NCBI RefSeq assembly: GCF_900113875.1
Contig: NZ_FORA01000002.1
Coordinates: 1 to 64,000, forward strand
From: Jannaschia pohangensis
GTDB lineage: Bacteria > Pseudomonadota > Alphaproteobacteria > Rhodobacterales > Rhodobacteraceae
Reading direction: 5' to 3'
DNA: 64,000 bases
Part shown: positions 9,088-17,725 of the stretch, in pieces
Layout of the letters: every line of letters begins with the position of its first letter
Numbering within the stretch: position 1 is the first letter of the stretch
The notes under the pieces: generated by a model
What the model saw: the letters and a program-made list of their open reading frames with translations, nothing else
The model's database searches: none
What the model was told of the DNA's origin: nothing
Position numbers and translations under genes: made by a program

Positions 9088-10013
9088 TGACTGTTCTTCT
9101 GTTGGCCGAAGTGTCCGAAGGCGCGCTGGCGATCGATGCCGTCGCCAAGACCGTGTCGGCGGTGAAATCCCTGGGCGACGTGCATGTCCTGGTGGCCGGC
9201 AAGGGCGGCGATGAGGCCGCTGCCACCGCCGCGACACTGGACGGCGTGACCAAGGTGCTCTTTGCACCCGACCATGCGCTGTGTCATGGCATGGCGGAAC
9301 CGACTGCGGCGCTGATCGTGTCGCTGGCGGGCGACTATTCCCACATCGCCGCACCCTCGACCGCCTTCGCCAAATCGGTGATGCCCCGTGCGGCCGCGAT
9401 GCTGGACGTGATGGTCATTTCCGAAGTCATCGGCGTCGTCGACGCGGACACCTTCGAGCGCCCGATCTATGCGGGCAACGCCATCCAGACGGTGAAATCT
9501 TCGGATGCCACCAAGGTGATGACCGTCCGCACGGCGACGTTCGACGCGGTCGGGACCGGTGGCAGCGCTCCGGTCGAAGAGGTCGCGCTGAGCGACACCG
9601 CAGGTCTGAGCGAATGGGTCGAAGACAAGGTCGCGGCCTCGGATCGTCCCGACCTGACCTCTGCCGGCGTTGTGGTTTCGGGCGGTCGCGGCGTCGGGTC
9701 CGAAGAGGACTTCGCCTTGATCGAAAAGCTGGCCGACAAGCTCGGCGCCGCCGTCGGCGCATCGCGGGCGGCCGTCGACTCGGGCTATGCGCCCAACGAC
9801 TGGCAGGTGGGCCAGACCGGCAAGGTCGTGGCGCCGGATCTTTATGTCGCGGTCGGCATTTCGGGTGCGATCCAGCATCTGGCCGGCATGAAGGACTCCA
9901 AGATCATCGTCGCAATCAACAAGGACGAGGAAGCGCCGATCTTCCAGGTCGCCGACTATGGCCTGGTCGCGGACCTGTTCACCGCTGTTCCGGAACTGAT
10001 CGAAAAAATCTGA
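9087..10013 (+). CDS. etfA: Electron transfer flavoprotein, alpha subunit
   Basis: A 308-residue ETF alpha subunit. I took the ATG at 9087, which overlaps the etfB stop; a GTG one codon earlier is also possible. The C-terminal FAD domain is intact: [10 protein letters not shown] near residue 201, [23 protein letters not shown] and [10 protein letters not shown]. The FAD is bound here, and the protein pairs with EtfB. The two-gene operon ends in a strong terminator. Confidence 0.97.
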   Translation: MTVLLLAEVSEGALAIDAVAKTVSAVKSLGDVHVLVAGKGGDEAAATAATLDGVTKVLFAPDHALCHGMAEPTAALIVSLAGDYSHIAAPSTAFAKSVMPRAAAMLDVMVISEVIGVVDADTFERPIYAGNAIQTVKSSDATKVMTVRTATFDAVGTGGSAPVEEVALSDTAGLSEWVEDKVAASDRPDLTSAGVVVSGGRGVGSEEDFALIEKLADKLGAAVGASRAAVDSGYAPNDWQVGQTGKVVAPDLYVAVGISGAIQHLAGMKDSKIIVAINKDEEAPIFQVADYGLVADLFTAVPELIEKI

Positions 10014-10027
10014 TCGCGGGACATTCG

Positions 10028-10070
10028 GCAACGAACCAGGCGTCCGGATTTTGGGCGCCTTTTTCGTTGC
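10028..10070. terminator. Intrinsic terminator after etfBA
   Basis: The inner arms AGGCGTCC (10038-10045) and GGGCGCCT (10053-10060) pair over eight positions with a 7-base loop, and four further T follow. Outer arms GCAACGAA (10028-10035) and TTCGTTGC (10063-10070) extend the pairing. It may therefore serve both etfA and the convergent DUF6473 gene, which ends at 10075. Confidence 0.88.
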
Positions 10071-10074
10071 GCGG

Positions 10075-10893
10075 TCAGGCCGCCAATCCGTTCGACCGGC
10101 GCACAGCCTTGGCGAGCGCCTCGGCGACACGCGCATGGCCTTCGGGTGTCAGCATCTGACCCGCGGCATCGCGTTCCTTCTCGGGGAAGGTCATCTCATC
10201 CAGGCTGGCGTCGGACATCGTATCGCTGACATCGCATTGGACGACACGGTCAATAGAGCCCTCAAGCTCCTGCAACATGTCGATGGTCACAAACAGCGGC
10301 TCCGGCCCCAGGCCCCGGTCGTTGTTGTTCTCGATCATCAGCAGGACGCGTTTGCCCGGTATCCGCGAAAACAACAGGCGCATGCGCGCGACCCAGGCCT
10401 TCTGCAACTCGGCCTCGACCTTGGCGAAGCGTCCGGGAGACCGGGCCTTGAGACTGGAGAGCATATGTCTCGTGAAAGAGAAATCGCTGAAATCCACGTC
10501 GCGGAACAGCTGCGTCATCTGGCTCGATTGCTTGAGGAACCGGTCGTTGCGACGCGGATGAACGGTGTAGTAGCGGTTCGACATGTTGTGCGCGCCCATG
10601 GCCTGCACCACGACCGTTTCCGCGTTTGCAAGAACGCGCAGCACACCGTCATCGAGAACGAAGGCATCGAGGCCACCGTTCAGAATGCCCAGATTGACCA
10701 CGCGGCGCCCGGTTCGTTCCGCAAGCTGGTCCGTGAACGGATCATCCACATATTTGCCATAGACTTCGGAGCCGCCAACGACGGCGGTGTAGGGCCCGTC
10801 CAGCGACACGCGCGGCCCCCGAAACTGAATACGGGACGTGTCATACCGGCAAGGGTAATACTTTAATCCTTCCGCGGGGTCCGGCTGGGTCAT
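10075..10893 (-). CDS. DUF6473 domain protein
   Basis: A 272-residue soluble protein. The ATG at 10893 was chosen because the family consensus starts at about YYPCRYDTSRIQFRGP (residues 12-27). The frame open upstream overlaps the promoter of the divergent dehydrogenase gene. Residues 37-45 (AVVGGSEVYG) and VNLGILNGG near residue 65 recall SGNH/GDSL-like hydrolase folds, which is only an inference. I know this family from Rhodobacterales only, as a domain of unknown function. It ends convergently with etfA. Confidence 0.85.
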   Translation of the reverse strand: MTQPDPAEGLKYYPCRYDTSRIQFRGPRVSLDGPYTAVVGGSEVYGKYVDDPFTDQLAERTGRRVVNLGILNGGLDAFVLDDGVLRVLANAETVVVQAMGAHNMSNRYYTVHPRRNDRFLKQSSQMTQLFRDVDFSDFSFTRHMLSSLKARSPGRFAKVEAELQKAWVARMRLLFSRIPGKRVLLMIENNNDRGLGPEPLFVTIDMLQELEGSIDRVVQCDVSDTMSDASLDEMTFPEKERDAAGQMLTPEGHARVAEALAKAVRRSNGLAA

Positions 10894-11000
10894 TTTGAGA
10901 GAGTCCGTGCGATTCGGTCGTCGCCACAAAATTCGCAGGTGCCCCTTACCGAATGGTTGACCCCCCCATTCGTTGAAAATTGTCCGGGGCACGCGGCCGC

Positions 11001-11028
11001 TTGCCCCGCCCCCTCCCCCTGCTATGGT
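11001..11028 (+). promoter_or_regulatory. Candidate promoter of the 3-hydroxybutyryl-CoA dehydrogenase gene
   Basis: TTGCCC (11001-11006) and TATGGT (11023-11028) are separated by 16 bases, 26 bases before the ATG at 11054. The GC-rich spacer is mostly C. It is assigned by pattern only. Confidence 0.4.
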
Positions 11029-11053
11029 CCGGCCGACACACGGAGAGATCGGC

Positions 11054-11929
11054 ATGGACATCAAACGCATTGGCATCGTCGGCGCAGGGCAGATGGGCAA
11101 CGGGATCGCCCATGTCTGCGCCCTTGCGGGCTATGACGTCCTTCTGAGCGACGTGCGGGACGAGGCGCTCTCCGAAGCGCTGACCCAGATCGGTCGGAAC
11201 ATGGACCGCCAGGTCAGCCGCGAGAAAATCAGCCAATCGGACCGCGACGAGGCGATGGAGCGGATTGGTACGACGCTGAAACTGACGGATCTCGGCCCGA
11301 CCGACCTGATCATCGAAGCCGCGACCGAACGCGAAGACATCAAGAACGCCATCTTCGCCGAACTGGTGCCCGTCTTGAAACCCGAGACGATCCTGACGTC
11401 GAACACCTCGTCGATCTCGATCACGCGCCTTGCCAGTCGCACGGACAGGCCGGAACGCTTCATGGGCTTCCATTTCATGAACCCGGTTCCGATCATGCAA
11501 CTGGTCGAACTCATCCGCGGGATTGCCACGAACGAAGACACCTATAACGCCTGCCAGAGCGTTGTGACCCGCCTCGACAAGACCTCCGCCACGGCCGAGG
11601 ACTTCCCGGCCTTCATCGTCAACCGGATCCTGATGCCGATGATCAACGAGGCGGTCTATACGCTCTATGAAGGGGTCGGAACCGTCACATCGATCGACAC
11701 GTCCATGAAATTGGGCGCGAACCATCCCATGGGCCCGCTGGAGCTGGCGGACTTCATCGGTCTCGATACCTGCCTTGCGATCATGAACGTCCTGCATGAC
11801 GGGCTCGCCGATACCAAATATCGCCCCTGCCCCCTGCTGACGAAATACGTCGAAGCGGGATGGTTGGGTCGCAAGACGAACCGCGGCTTTTATGACTACC
11901 GGGGCGATACCCCGACGCCGACCCGCTGA
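11054..11929 (+). CDS. 3-hydroxybutyryl-CoA dehydrogenase
   Basis: A 291-residue NAD(P)-dependent enzyme interconverting acetoacetyl-CoA and 3-hydroxybutyryl-CoA. The Rossmann motif GAGQMGNGIA is at residues 10-19. SNTSSISIT and the catalytic-histidine region FMGFHFMNPVP (around residue 140) follow, and the C-terminal domain has NRILMPMINEA. I chose ATG 11054, preceded by GGAGAG; the frame is open upstream but not conserved. It likely serves butyrate/polyhydroxybutyrate or ethylmalonyl-CoA metabolism together with etfBA nearby and mcd. Its 3' end overlaps the convergent acyltransferase gene by 34 bases. Confidence 0.95.
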   Translation: MDIKRIGIVGAGQMGNGIAHVCALAGYDVLLSDVRDEALSEALTQIGRNMDRQVSREKISQSDRDEAMERIGTTLKLTDLGPTDLIIEAATEREDIKNAIFAELVPVLKPETILTSNTSSISITRLASRTDRPERFMGFHFMNPVPIMQLVELIRGIATNEDTYNACQSVVTRLDKTSATAEDFPAFIVNRILMPMINEAVYTLYEGVGTVTSIDTSMKLGANHPMGPLELADFIGLDTCLAIMNVLHDGLADTKYRPCPLLTKYVEAGWLGRKTNRGFYDYRGDTPTPTR

Positions 11930-12795
11930 TCCAGGCCCAGGGTCAAAGCCCGCAGCCATTCCATGAATTGCGTCGGCGTTTCGGCGCGCCGAGCCAGATC
12001 TCGCGGGGATAGAGGCGTTCGCACCGTCGGAGATTGCGGCCGGTTGAGCGCATGAACCACCTCATGCAGCAAAAGCCCCTGTCGAAGCGTCGCGGACAGC
12101 CGGTTCGCGATCTGGTAGGCGCGCGAATTCTCACCCTGGAAATGCACCGGCAGAACCGACGCGCCGCTGCGCCGGATCATCTTGGCCGTGAACGAATGCC
12201 AGGGCTTCTCGACCGCCGGACCGAACGCGGTATCAGAGGCGGCGACGGACCCCGCCGGGAAAACGACGATGGCCCCGCCCCCCGACAGGTAATCCATCGC
12301 GGCCTGCCGCATTTCCAGGTTCTTCTCGCGTGCGTCCGCTTCGTGAGGAAAGGGCACGGGGATCATGAAATCGGCAATCTCCGGCACGCCCGTCAGCAAA
12401 CTGCGCGTGAGGATCTTGTAGTCGGTACGAACCTGCCCAATCAGGGCCGCAAGGACCATGCCATCGACAAGTCCGTGGGGATGATTTGCCACCACGACCA
12501 GCGGCCCCTTGGCCGGAATACGGGCGATCTGTTCGGACGGCGTCTGTACCGTGATGCCCATCACGCGCAAGGCATGGGTGAAGAACGCCTGTCCGGTCTC
12601 GACCCCCTCCTTCTCGAACCTTCGGATCAACTGCAACAAACGCGGCTTGCCCGTCAGCCATTCGACAAGACGGATGGTGTTCGCCTGAACCGGGTTGGTG
12701 AAGGTTCCGGCATAACTCAACTTGCCACGGTCATAGGGTGTATAAGCCGACGCCGGATCGGTCCGCGCCATCTTCCCGAAGGAGATGTCGCTCAC
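11896..12795 (-). CDS. Lysophospholipid acyltransferase family protein
   Basis: A 299-residue protein with PlsC-like acyltransferase motifs. NHPHGLVDG near residue 109 corresponds to the NHX4D catalytic motif with a substituted spacing (NHPHGLVD). FPAGSVAASD near residue 181 stands for the FPEGTRS block, and VLPVHFQGENSR follows near 213. The modified motifs resemble the hemolysin/OlsA-like branch that makes ornithine lipids or lyso-lipids rather than classical PlsC. It starts in an ATGA overlap with ptsH, so it is the last gene of the hprK-rapZ-EIIA-ptsH unit. No N-terminal membrane helix is evident. Confidence 0.82.
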   Translation of the reverse strand: MSDISFGKMARTDPASAYTPYDRGKLSYAGTFTNPVQANTIRLVEWLTGKPRLLQLIRRFEKEGVETGQAFFTHALRVMGITVQTPSEQIARIPAKGPLVVVANHPHGLVDGMVLAALIGQVRTDYKILTRSLLTGVPEIADFMIPVPFPHEADAREKNLEMRQAAMDYLSGGGAIVVFPAGSVAASDTAFGPAVEKPWHSFTAKMIRRSGASVLPVHFQGENSRAYQIANRLSATLRQGLLLHEVVHALNRPQSPTVRTPLSPRDLARRAETPTQFMEWLRALTLGLDQRVGVGVSPR

Positions 12796-13061
12796 ATGCC
12801 TTCCCCGAAGAAGTCCGCGACCAGCGCCTCCAGCGCCTCCATCAGGGGTTCGGCGTCGGCGCCCGATGTCTCGACCTCGATCTGGCTGCCGCGCGCTGCG
12901 GCCAGCATCAGCAACCCCATGATCGAATCTCCGGCGGCTTCCATGCCGTCCTTGCGGACCTTGGCAGAAGCGTCGAATGTCTCGACGGTTTCGACGAACT
13001 TGGCCGAGGCACGCGCGTGCAGGCCCTTTTCGTTGACGATCTGCATTTTCCGTGTCGGCAT
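12792..13061 (-). CDS. ptsH: HPr phosphocarrier protein
   Basis: An 89-residue HPr. The phosphorylatable histidine is in GLHARAS (near residue 16), and the serine target of HPr kinase is in GDSIMGLLML (near residue 47). In alphaproteobacteria this HPr belongs to a regulatory, non-transporting PTS that relays phosphate from PtsP. Neighbours fit: EIIA(Man) and RapZ upstream in the same direction, and HPr kinase four genes up. The stop overlaps the acyltransferase start. Confidence 0.97.
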   Translation of the reverse strand: MPTRKMQIVNEKGLHARASAKFVETVETFDASAKVRKDGMEAAGDSIMGLLMLAAARGSQIEVETSGADAEPLMEALEALVADFFGEGM

Positions 13062-13088
13062 CCGTATCCCCCTGCCCCGCCCCCTTCG

Positions 13089-13481
13089 TCAGGCGGCCGG
13101 ACCCTGTGCGACATCCATGTAGCGGGTTCCGGCGTCCTTGGCCAAGGTCAAGGCGTCGCGCAGTGGTTTGCGTCGGGATCGTGCCAATTTGATCAAGGCG
13201 GGCAGATTCGCACCATAGAAGATGACGCGATCATCGGGCCGACAGGCGCACAGCGACAGGTTAGATGGCGAGCCGCCGAAAATATCGGTGACGATCACCA
13301 CGCCATCGCCCGCATCCACGGCATCGGCCGCGGCGCAGATCTCGGCTTCCTTTCCGGGTCGATCACAGGCGGCGGCCACGGAAACCGCAAGCAGCCCCTC
13401 TTGCGGGCCGATCACGTGTTCGACCGCGCGCCGGTACTCTTCGGCAAGCCCACCATGGGCGACGATTACAATGCCGATCAT
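13089..13481 (-). CDS. PTS EIIA component, mannose family
   Basis: A 130-residue EIIA(Man)-type protein with the active histidine in VAHGGLAEEY near residue 9 and the family block VTDIFGGSPSNLSL near residue 64. No EIIB or EIIC gene is nearby, so it probably signals rather than transports, receiving phosphate from the adjacent HPr. It starts in an ATGA overlap with rapZ. Confidence 0.95.
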   Translation of the reverse strand: MIGIVIVAHGGLAEEYRRAVEHVIGPQEGLLAVSVAAACDRPGKEAEICAAADAVDAGDGVVIVTDIFGGSPSNLSLCACRPDDRVIFYGANLPALIKLARSRRKPLRDALTLAKDAGTRYMDVAQGPAA

Positions 13482-14398
13482 GCGGCGCCTTCCCCTGTGG
13501 CCGTGTCCCCCGGCCCCTTGGCGATCGTTTCCGCACTGCGGCGATCGAGTTCCCGATGACGTTTAGACACCTGCCACCCTTCCTCAGCAAGGGTTTCCGC
13601 CAGCATTTCCGTGACGGCAACAGAGCGGTGTCGTCCACCCGTGCACCCAAGCCCGATAGCCAGATGCGCGCGCCCCTCCTCGCGGTAGGCGGGCAAAAGC
13701 GAAACGATCAGGCCGCTGACCCGGTCGTAGAAGTCCCCGAACCGGGGGTCGCCGACGATGTACGCACGGACCGCCGCGTCCATCCCTGTTCCGGCCCGCA
13801 GGTCCGGTACCCAATGGGGGTTGGCTAGGAAGCGGACATCGAACACCATGTCAAGACCACGCGGCACGCCCCTCTTGAAGCTGAACGACTGGATCGACAC
13901 CGCCAACTGGCGCGCATCGCGTCCGAACCAGCGGAGCACCTCGTCTTTGAGATCGTGAACCGTCATCGCAGTTGTATCAATAACGACATCGGCGTGGTCG
14001 GCCACCGAGCCGATAATCGAGAGTTCACGCGTGACACCCGTTTCCGCGTCTTCAGAAGGCGCCAGGGGGTGCCGACGCCGAGTTTCCGAAAACCGCGCCA
14101 CAAGGGCGTCCCGGGCGCAGTCGAGATAGAGCAATCTGGCCAGCATCGCTGGATCGGAGCGCAGTTTCGCCGCAAGCGAGATCAGCGCATCGACGCTGAA
14201 ATCCCGGTTCCGGATGTCGATCCCCAAAGCCAGAGGACGATCCGTTCCCGCCTCAAGCAAACGGGCCACCATTGAGAGCGGGAGGTTGTCGATCACCTCG
14301 TAGCCGGCATCTTCGAGCACGTGAATCGCAGTTGTCCGCCCGGCCCCGGAGGGACCGGTCACAAGGATCAGGTCGGTGGCGTCGACCGAGGACGTCAT
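13478..14398 (-). CDS. rapZ: RNase adapter protein RapZ
   Basis: A 306-residue protein of the RapZ/YvcJ family. The nucleotide-binding loop reads GPSGAGRTT near residue 15 (Arg where the classical Walker A has Lys), followed by VLEDAGYEVIDNLP. The C-terminal sensor/RNA-binding domain includes FSFKRGVPRGLD, DVRFLANPHWVP and IGLGCTGGRHRSV. In E. coli RapZ guides RNase E to the GlmZ small RNA; whether the alphaproteobacterial protein does so is not known. It lies in the HPr kinase - PTS block and overlaps the EIIA start. Confidence 0.94.
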   Translation of the reverse strand: MTSSVDATDLILVTGPSGAGRTTAIHVLEDAGYEVIDNLPLSMVARLLEAGTDRPLALGIDIRNRDFSVDALISLAAKLRSDPAMLARLLYLDCARDALVARFSETRRRHPLAPSEDAETGVTRELSIIGSVADHADVVIDTTAMTVHDLKDEVLRWFGRDARQLAVSIQSFSFKRGVPRGLDMVFDVRFLANPHWVPDLRAGTGMDAAVRAYIVGDPRFGDFYDRVSGLIVSLLPAYREEGRAHLAIGLGCTGGRHRSVAVTEMLAETLAEEGWQVSKRHRELDRRSAETIAKGPGDTATGEGAA

Positions 14399-14489
14399 GA
14401 AACCTCCGGTTGCGGTAGCGCGTAGATAATAGCTGACCGCGGCAGGAGTAGGGCCGCCGGTACGATTGTCGCGGGGTCGTGAACGCGGG

Positions 14490-14939
14490 TCATTCTGCCC
14501 GCATCCAAATCAGGATCTTTGCCGCAAGATCCGCAGTTGTCGGATGTCGGACAAAAGGCACTTTGCCGCCCTCTGGCCCCCATGTCTCACCTTCGGGAAG
14601 TCGCGGACCTGATGCCCCGAGCAATACCGCCAGAGCGAGTGGGGCGCTCCCGACAACCGGCGTCGCAGCGATGCCAAAGCCCCGTAATTCCATCGCTTCC
14701 GGTGCGCCTTCGGGGCGCAAACAAGTGGTCCCTCGGGCCGTCGGCTCCAACACCACAAGGTCGTCCGAGATCAGTCTACCCCCATGGGCGATCAGCTGTG
14801 CCGCAAGACCGCTTTTTCCTGCACCCGTCGGCCCGAGTAGAAGAACCGCGCGTTGCCCAAGGACAACCGCGGTGCCGTGCACACAAAATCGACCATCGGG
14901 CAACGGAGACATCTGGGGAATATCCGTCGCAGTTGGCAT
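14490..14939 (-). CDS. hprK: HPr kinase/phosphorylase, short alphaproteobacterial form
   Basis: A 149-residue protein carrying only the catalytic domain of HPr kinase; Firmicutes enzymes have about 310 residues. The P-loop GPTGAGKS is near residue 36, the acidic motif ISDDLVVLEP near 57, and the family signature MELRGFGIA near 82. It should phosphorylate the serine of HPr encoded three genes downstream. The absence of the N-terminal domain is normal for alphaproteobacteria. It starts nine bases after the chvG stop. Confidence 0.93.
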   Translation of the reverse strand: MPTATDIPQMSPLPDGRFCVHGTAVVLGQRAVLLLGPTGAGKSGLAAQLIAHGGRLISDDLVVLEPTARGTTCLRPEGAPEAMELRGFGIAATPVVGSAPLALAVLLGASGPRLPEGETWGPEGGKVPFVRHPTTADLAAKILIWMRAE

Positions 14940-14948
14940 CGGCCCGGA

Positions 14949-16697
14949 TCAGACCGGAAGGCCGACGACGAACCGCGCGCCCAGGGGCTCCGATGTGATA
15001 TCCATGTCGGTCGGGCGGATGTTCTCGGCCCAGATGACGCCGCCATGCGCCTCGACGATCTGCTTGGAGATCGCCAGACCAAGGCCCGAATGGTTGCCGA
15101 ACTGCTTTTCGGGACGTTCCGAATAGAAGCGGTTGAAGACCTTCGTCAGCGCAGCCTCGGGGATACCGGGCCCGGTATCCTCCACCACGACGAGGACGCG
15201 ATTGTCGCGGCGCCGCAGCCAGACGCGGACGGCGTCGCCTTCTTCGCAAAAGGACATGGCGTTCGTGATCAGGTTCACGAAAACCTGCGCCAGACGCGCC
15301 TCGAGCCCCATGATGACGATGGGCTCCTTGGGAAGATCGGTGATGAATTCGATATCCTGAAGCTCCGCCTCCTGGCCATGATAGACCGCCAGGTTGGAGA
15401 TCATCTTGACCAAATCGAACGGCTCCTCCTCCTCCTTGACGAGCTCGCTGTCGAGTCGGGAGGCGTTCGAGATATCGGAAACGAGGCGATCAAGCCGACG
15501 AACGTCATGTTCAATAACTTCGAGAAGGCGCGTGCGCTGATCGTCATTCTTTGCCAGGCGCATGGTCCCCACGGCCGAGCGCAGCGACGCCAGAGGATTC
15601 TTGATTTCATGCGCCACGTCGGCCGCGAACTGTTCGTTCGAGTCGATGCGATCATAGAGCGCCGCAACCATTCCACGCAGCGCGCCCGAAAGGCGGCCAA
15701 TCTCGTCCGGGCGAGCCGTCAGGTCAGGGATACGGACGCGTTGCGGCGACATCTTGCGGGCATGCTTGTCCCGCCCCAGTTCGGCGGCGGCCGACAGGTC
15801 GGACAGCGGATTGGCGATCGTCGATGCCAGAACAAGGCTCAGCCCGATCGACACCAGAAGGGCGATGACGAACATCTGCAAAAGTTGTTCCCGCTCGACC
15901 CGGACAAGCGCGTCGATCTCGCCCGCGCGGGTCGTCACGGCAATCGTCCCCATGGCAAGCCCGTCCAAGGTGATGGGCGTCGCCACGGTGAAAAGTTTGC
16001 CATCTCCGCCATTGTAGCCGCGGATCGACGTGCCGTTCGCTCCCGTCTCGGCAACCAATGCGGTCGCCACTTCGACGGGCGTCGGCATCTCGGCGCTGGA
16101 GCGGGTGAAGATCGACGAAGCCACTTCCCAGACGGAATTGAGGGCAGACGTGATGATCGTGGTCTTCTGATTGGCTTCGCTCAGGCCCGCGACCTGGGCC
16201 GAAGCCAAATCTCCGGTCGCATTCGCGATCAGAGAGCCTGCGACATCGAAGACATGCACCTCGACGCCGCGCGGCAATTCTATGCTGTTGAGCAACGCGG
16301 GCACGTTCACGCCGTCGCCTGCCGCAAGGCTGACCGGGGCGCCGGAGGGCAGCGACGCCTCGAAGACGTCCGCGATCAACAGGGCCTCGGTGACCAGACC
16401 CTGTTCGCGCTGAACCAACAAACTGTCGCGCGACGGGTTCAGGAAGAGAACGCCGACGACGAGCAGCAGAATCGCCAGCAAATTGAACAGGATGATCTTC
16501 CGCGCCAACGGCGACCGATCCAGCGAAAAGAAACCCCGCCGAGCGCGTGCCGCGGCCAGCTCGGTCTCGCCACTGGATACCGGACGCTCCCAATCCTCGC
16601 CAAGAACGACTTCGCCCTCGCGCGCAGGCTTGCTGCGGCGAAAGCGACTGCGCTTGGGCGCATCGGAGACAACATCCATATCGGTCACGGAAGCCAT
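14949..16697 (-). CDS. chvG: Sensor histidine kinase ChvG
   Basis: A 582-residue membrane kinase. After a polar N-terminal tail come helix 1 (about residues 64-85, LARKIILFNLLAILLLVVGV), a periplasmic sensor of about 190 residues, helix 2 (about 262-283), and a HAMP domain. The H-box ADVAHEIKNPLASLRS and the ATPase domain with N box (FVNLITNAMSF), DTGPGIPE and GLGLAISKQ follow. In rhizobia ChvG/ExoS responds to acid or envelope stress and is inhibited by ExoR. Its partner chvI is 11 bases upstream, and pckA, a known target in several alphaproteobacteria, lies divergent to the pair. Confidence 0.95.
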   Translation of the reverse strand: MASVTDMDVVSDAPKRSRFRRSKPAREGEVVLGEDWERPVSSGETELAAARARRGFFSLDRSPLARKIILFNLLAILLLVVGVLFLNPSRDSLLVQREQGLVTEALLIADVFEASLPSGAPVSLAAGDGVNVPALLNSIELPRGVEVHVFDVAGSLIANATGDLASAQVAGLSEANQKTTIITSALNSVWEVASSIFTRSSAEMPTPVEVATALVAETGANGTSIRGYNGGDGKLFTVATPITLDGLAMGTIAVTTRAGEIDALVRVEREQLLQMFVIALLVSIGLSLVLASTIANPLSDLSAAAELGRDKHARKMSPQRVRIPDLTARPDEIGRLSGALRGMVAALYDRIDSNEQFAADVAHEIKNPLASLRSAVGTMRLAKNDDQRTRLLEVIEHDVRRLDRLVSDISNASRLDSELVKEEEEPFDLVKMISNLAVYHGQEAELQDIEFITDLPKEPIVIMGLEARLAQVFVNLITNAMSFCEEGDAVRVWLRRRDNRVLVVVEDTGPGIPEAALTKVFNRFYSERPEKQFGNHSGLGLAISKQIVEAHGGVIWAENIRPTDMDITSEPLGARFVVGLPV

Positions 16698-16708
16698 ACT
16701 AGCCCCGC

Positions 16709-17410
16709 TTATTCTTCGTTGTAACGGTAGCCGATGCCATAAAGCGTCTCGATCGCCGAAAACTCAGGGTCGGCGGAGCGCATTTTCTTGCGCAGACGCT
16801 TGATGTGGGAGTCAATGGTCCGGTCGTCGACATAGACCTGGTCGTCATAGGCGACGTCCATCAACTGATCGCGGGATTTCACGAAACCGGGACGCTGTGC
16901 CAGCGCCTGAAGCAGCAGGAACTCGGTCACGGTCAGGGTGACGTCACGCCCATTCCACTTCACCGCATGGCGCAGCGGATCCATCGACAGATTGCCGCGA
17001 ACCATGACCTGCGTGTCTTCGGGTGTTTCCGTCTCGTCGGAGGCAATGGCCTCCTGCCGACGCAGGATCGCGCGAATACGCTCGACCAGCAGACGCTGAC
17101 TGAACGGTTTGCGAACATAGTCGTCCGCGCCCATGCGAAGGCCCAGAACCTCGTCGATCTCGTCATCCTTGGATGTCAGGAAGATCACCGGAACGGACGA
17201 TTTCTGCCGGACACGCTGCAACAGGTCCATGCCATCCATGCGTGGCATCTTGATATCGAACACCCCGAGGTCGGGCATCTGCCGACTGAACGCGTCGAGG
17301 GCGGACTGCCCGTCATTGTAGGTTTCAACCTCGAAGCCTTCTGCCTCAAGAGTCATAGATACTGACGTCAGGATGTTCCTGTCGTCATCGACCAGCGCGA
17401 TACGCGACAT
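16709..17410 (-). CDS. chvI: Response regulator ChvI, OmpR family
   Basis: A 233-residue two-domain regulator. The receiver has the acidic pair DDD near residues 8-10, the phospho-acceptor in [11 protein letters not shown] (near 55), and the Lys in FLTSKDD. The winged-helix domain has [20 protein letters not shown] and the recognition segment [15 protein letters not shown]. It is cotranscribed with chvG and divergent from pckA across 315 bases. Confidence 0.96.
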   Translation of the reverse strand: MSRIALVDDDRNILTSVSMTLEAEGFEVETYNDGQSALDAFSRQMPDLGVFDIKMPRMDGMDLLQRVRQKSSVPVIFLTSKDDEIDEVLGLRMGADDYVRKPFSQRLLVERIRAILRRQEAIASDETETPEDTQVMVRGNLSMDPLRHAVKWNGRDVTLTVTEFLLLQALAQRPGFVKSRDQLMDVAYDDQVYVDDRTIDSHIKRLRKKMRSADPEFSAIETLYGIGYRYNEE

Positions 17411-17725
17411 GCCAATGTCCTCTGATTGCCTGCTTTACTGCCGTATTTTTTCTTACCGTCCACGAAAAACCCCACAAAGATCAACCGAAATCGCCCATCG
17501 GGTGATTCGCTGACCAGACTGTGGCCCCCTTGCCATTAAGGCCAAGTTAAATCCGGTGGCACTTCGGCCACATGATTGCGCTATCGGCTGAGGCTGGTGG
17601 CGCTAACGCCCTCTGCCCCCGCCGGGTCTGGAGTGCTACGGAGGACCTACGGGAGGCCCAAGCTGTTTGTCATTTTCGGCAAATGGCTCGACACATGAGG
17701 TTTTCCGATAGTCAGGAGCAAGACA
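17411..17725. other. Divergent intergenic region chvI / pckA
   Basis: The 315-base space must hold the promoters of both chvI (leftward) and pckA (rightward). A ribosome-binding site CAGGAG lies eight bases before the pckA ATG. A short inverted repeat GTGGC/GCCAC is at about 17556-17571. No convincing -35/-10 pair or known ChvI site could be assigned by eye, and no small ORF with a good start was seen. Confidence 0.5.
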
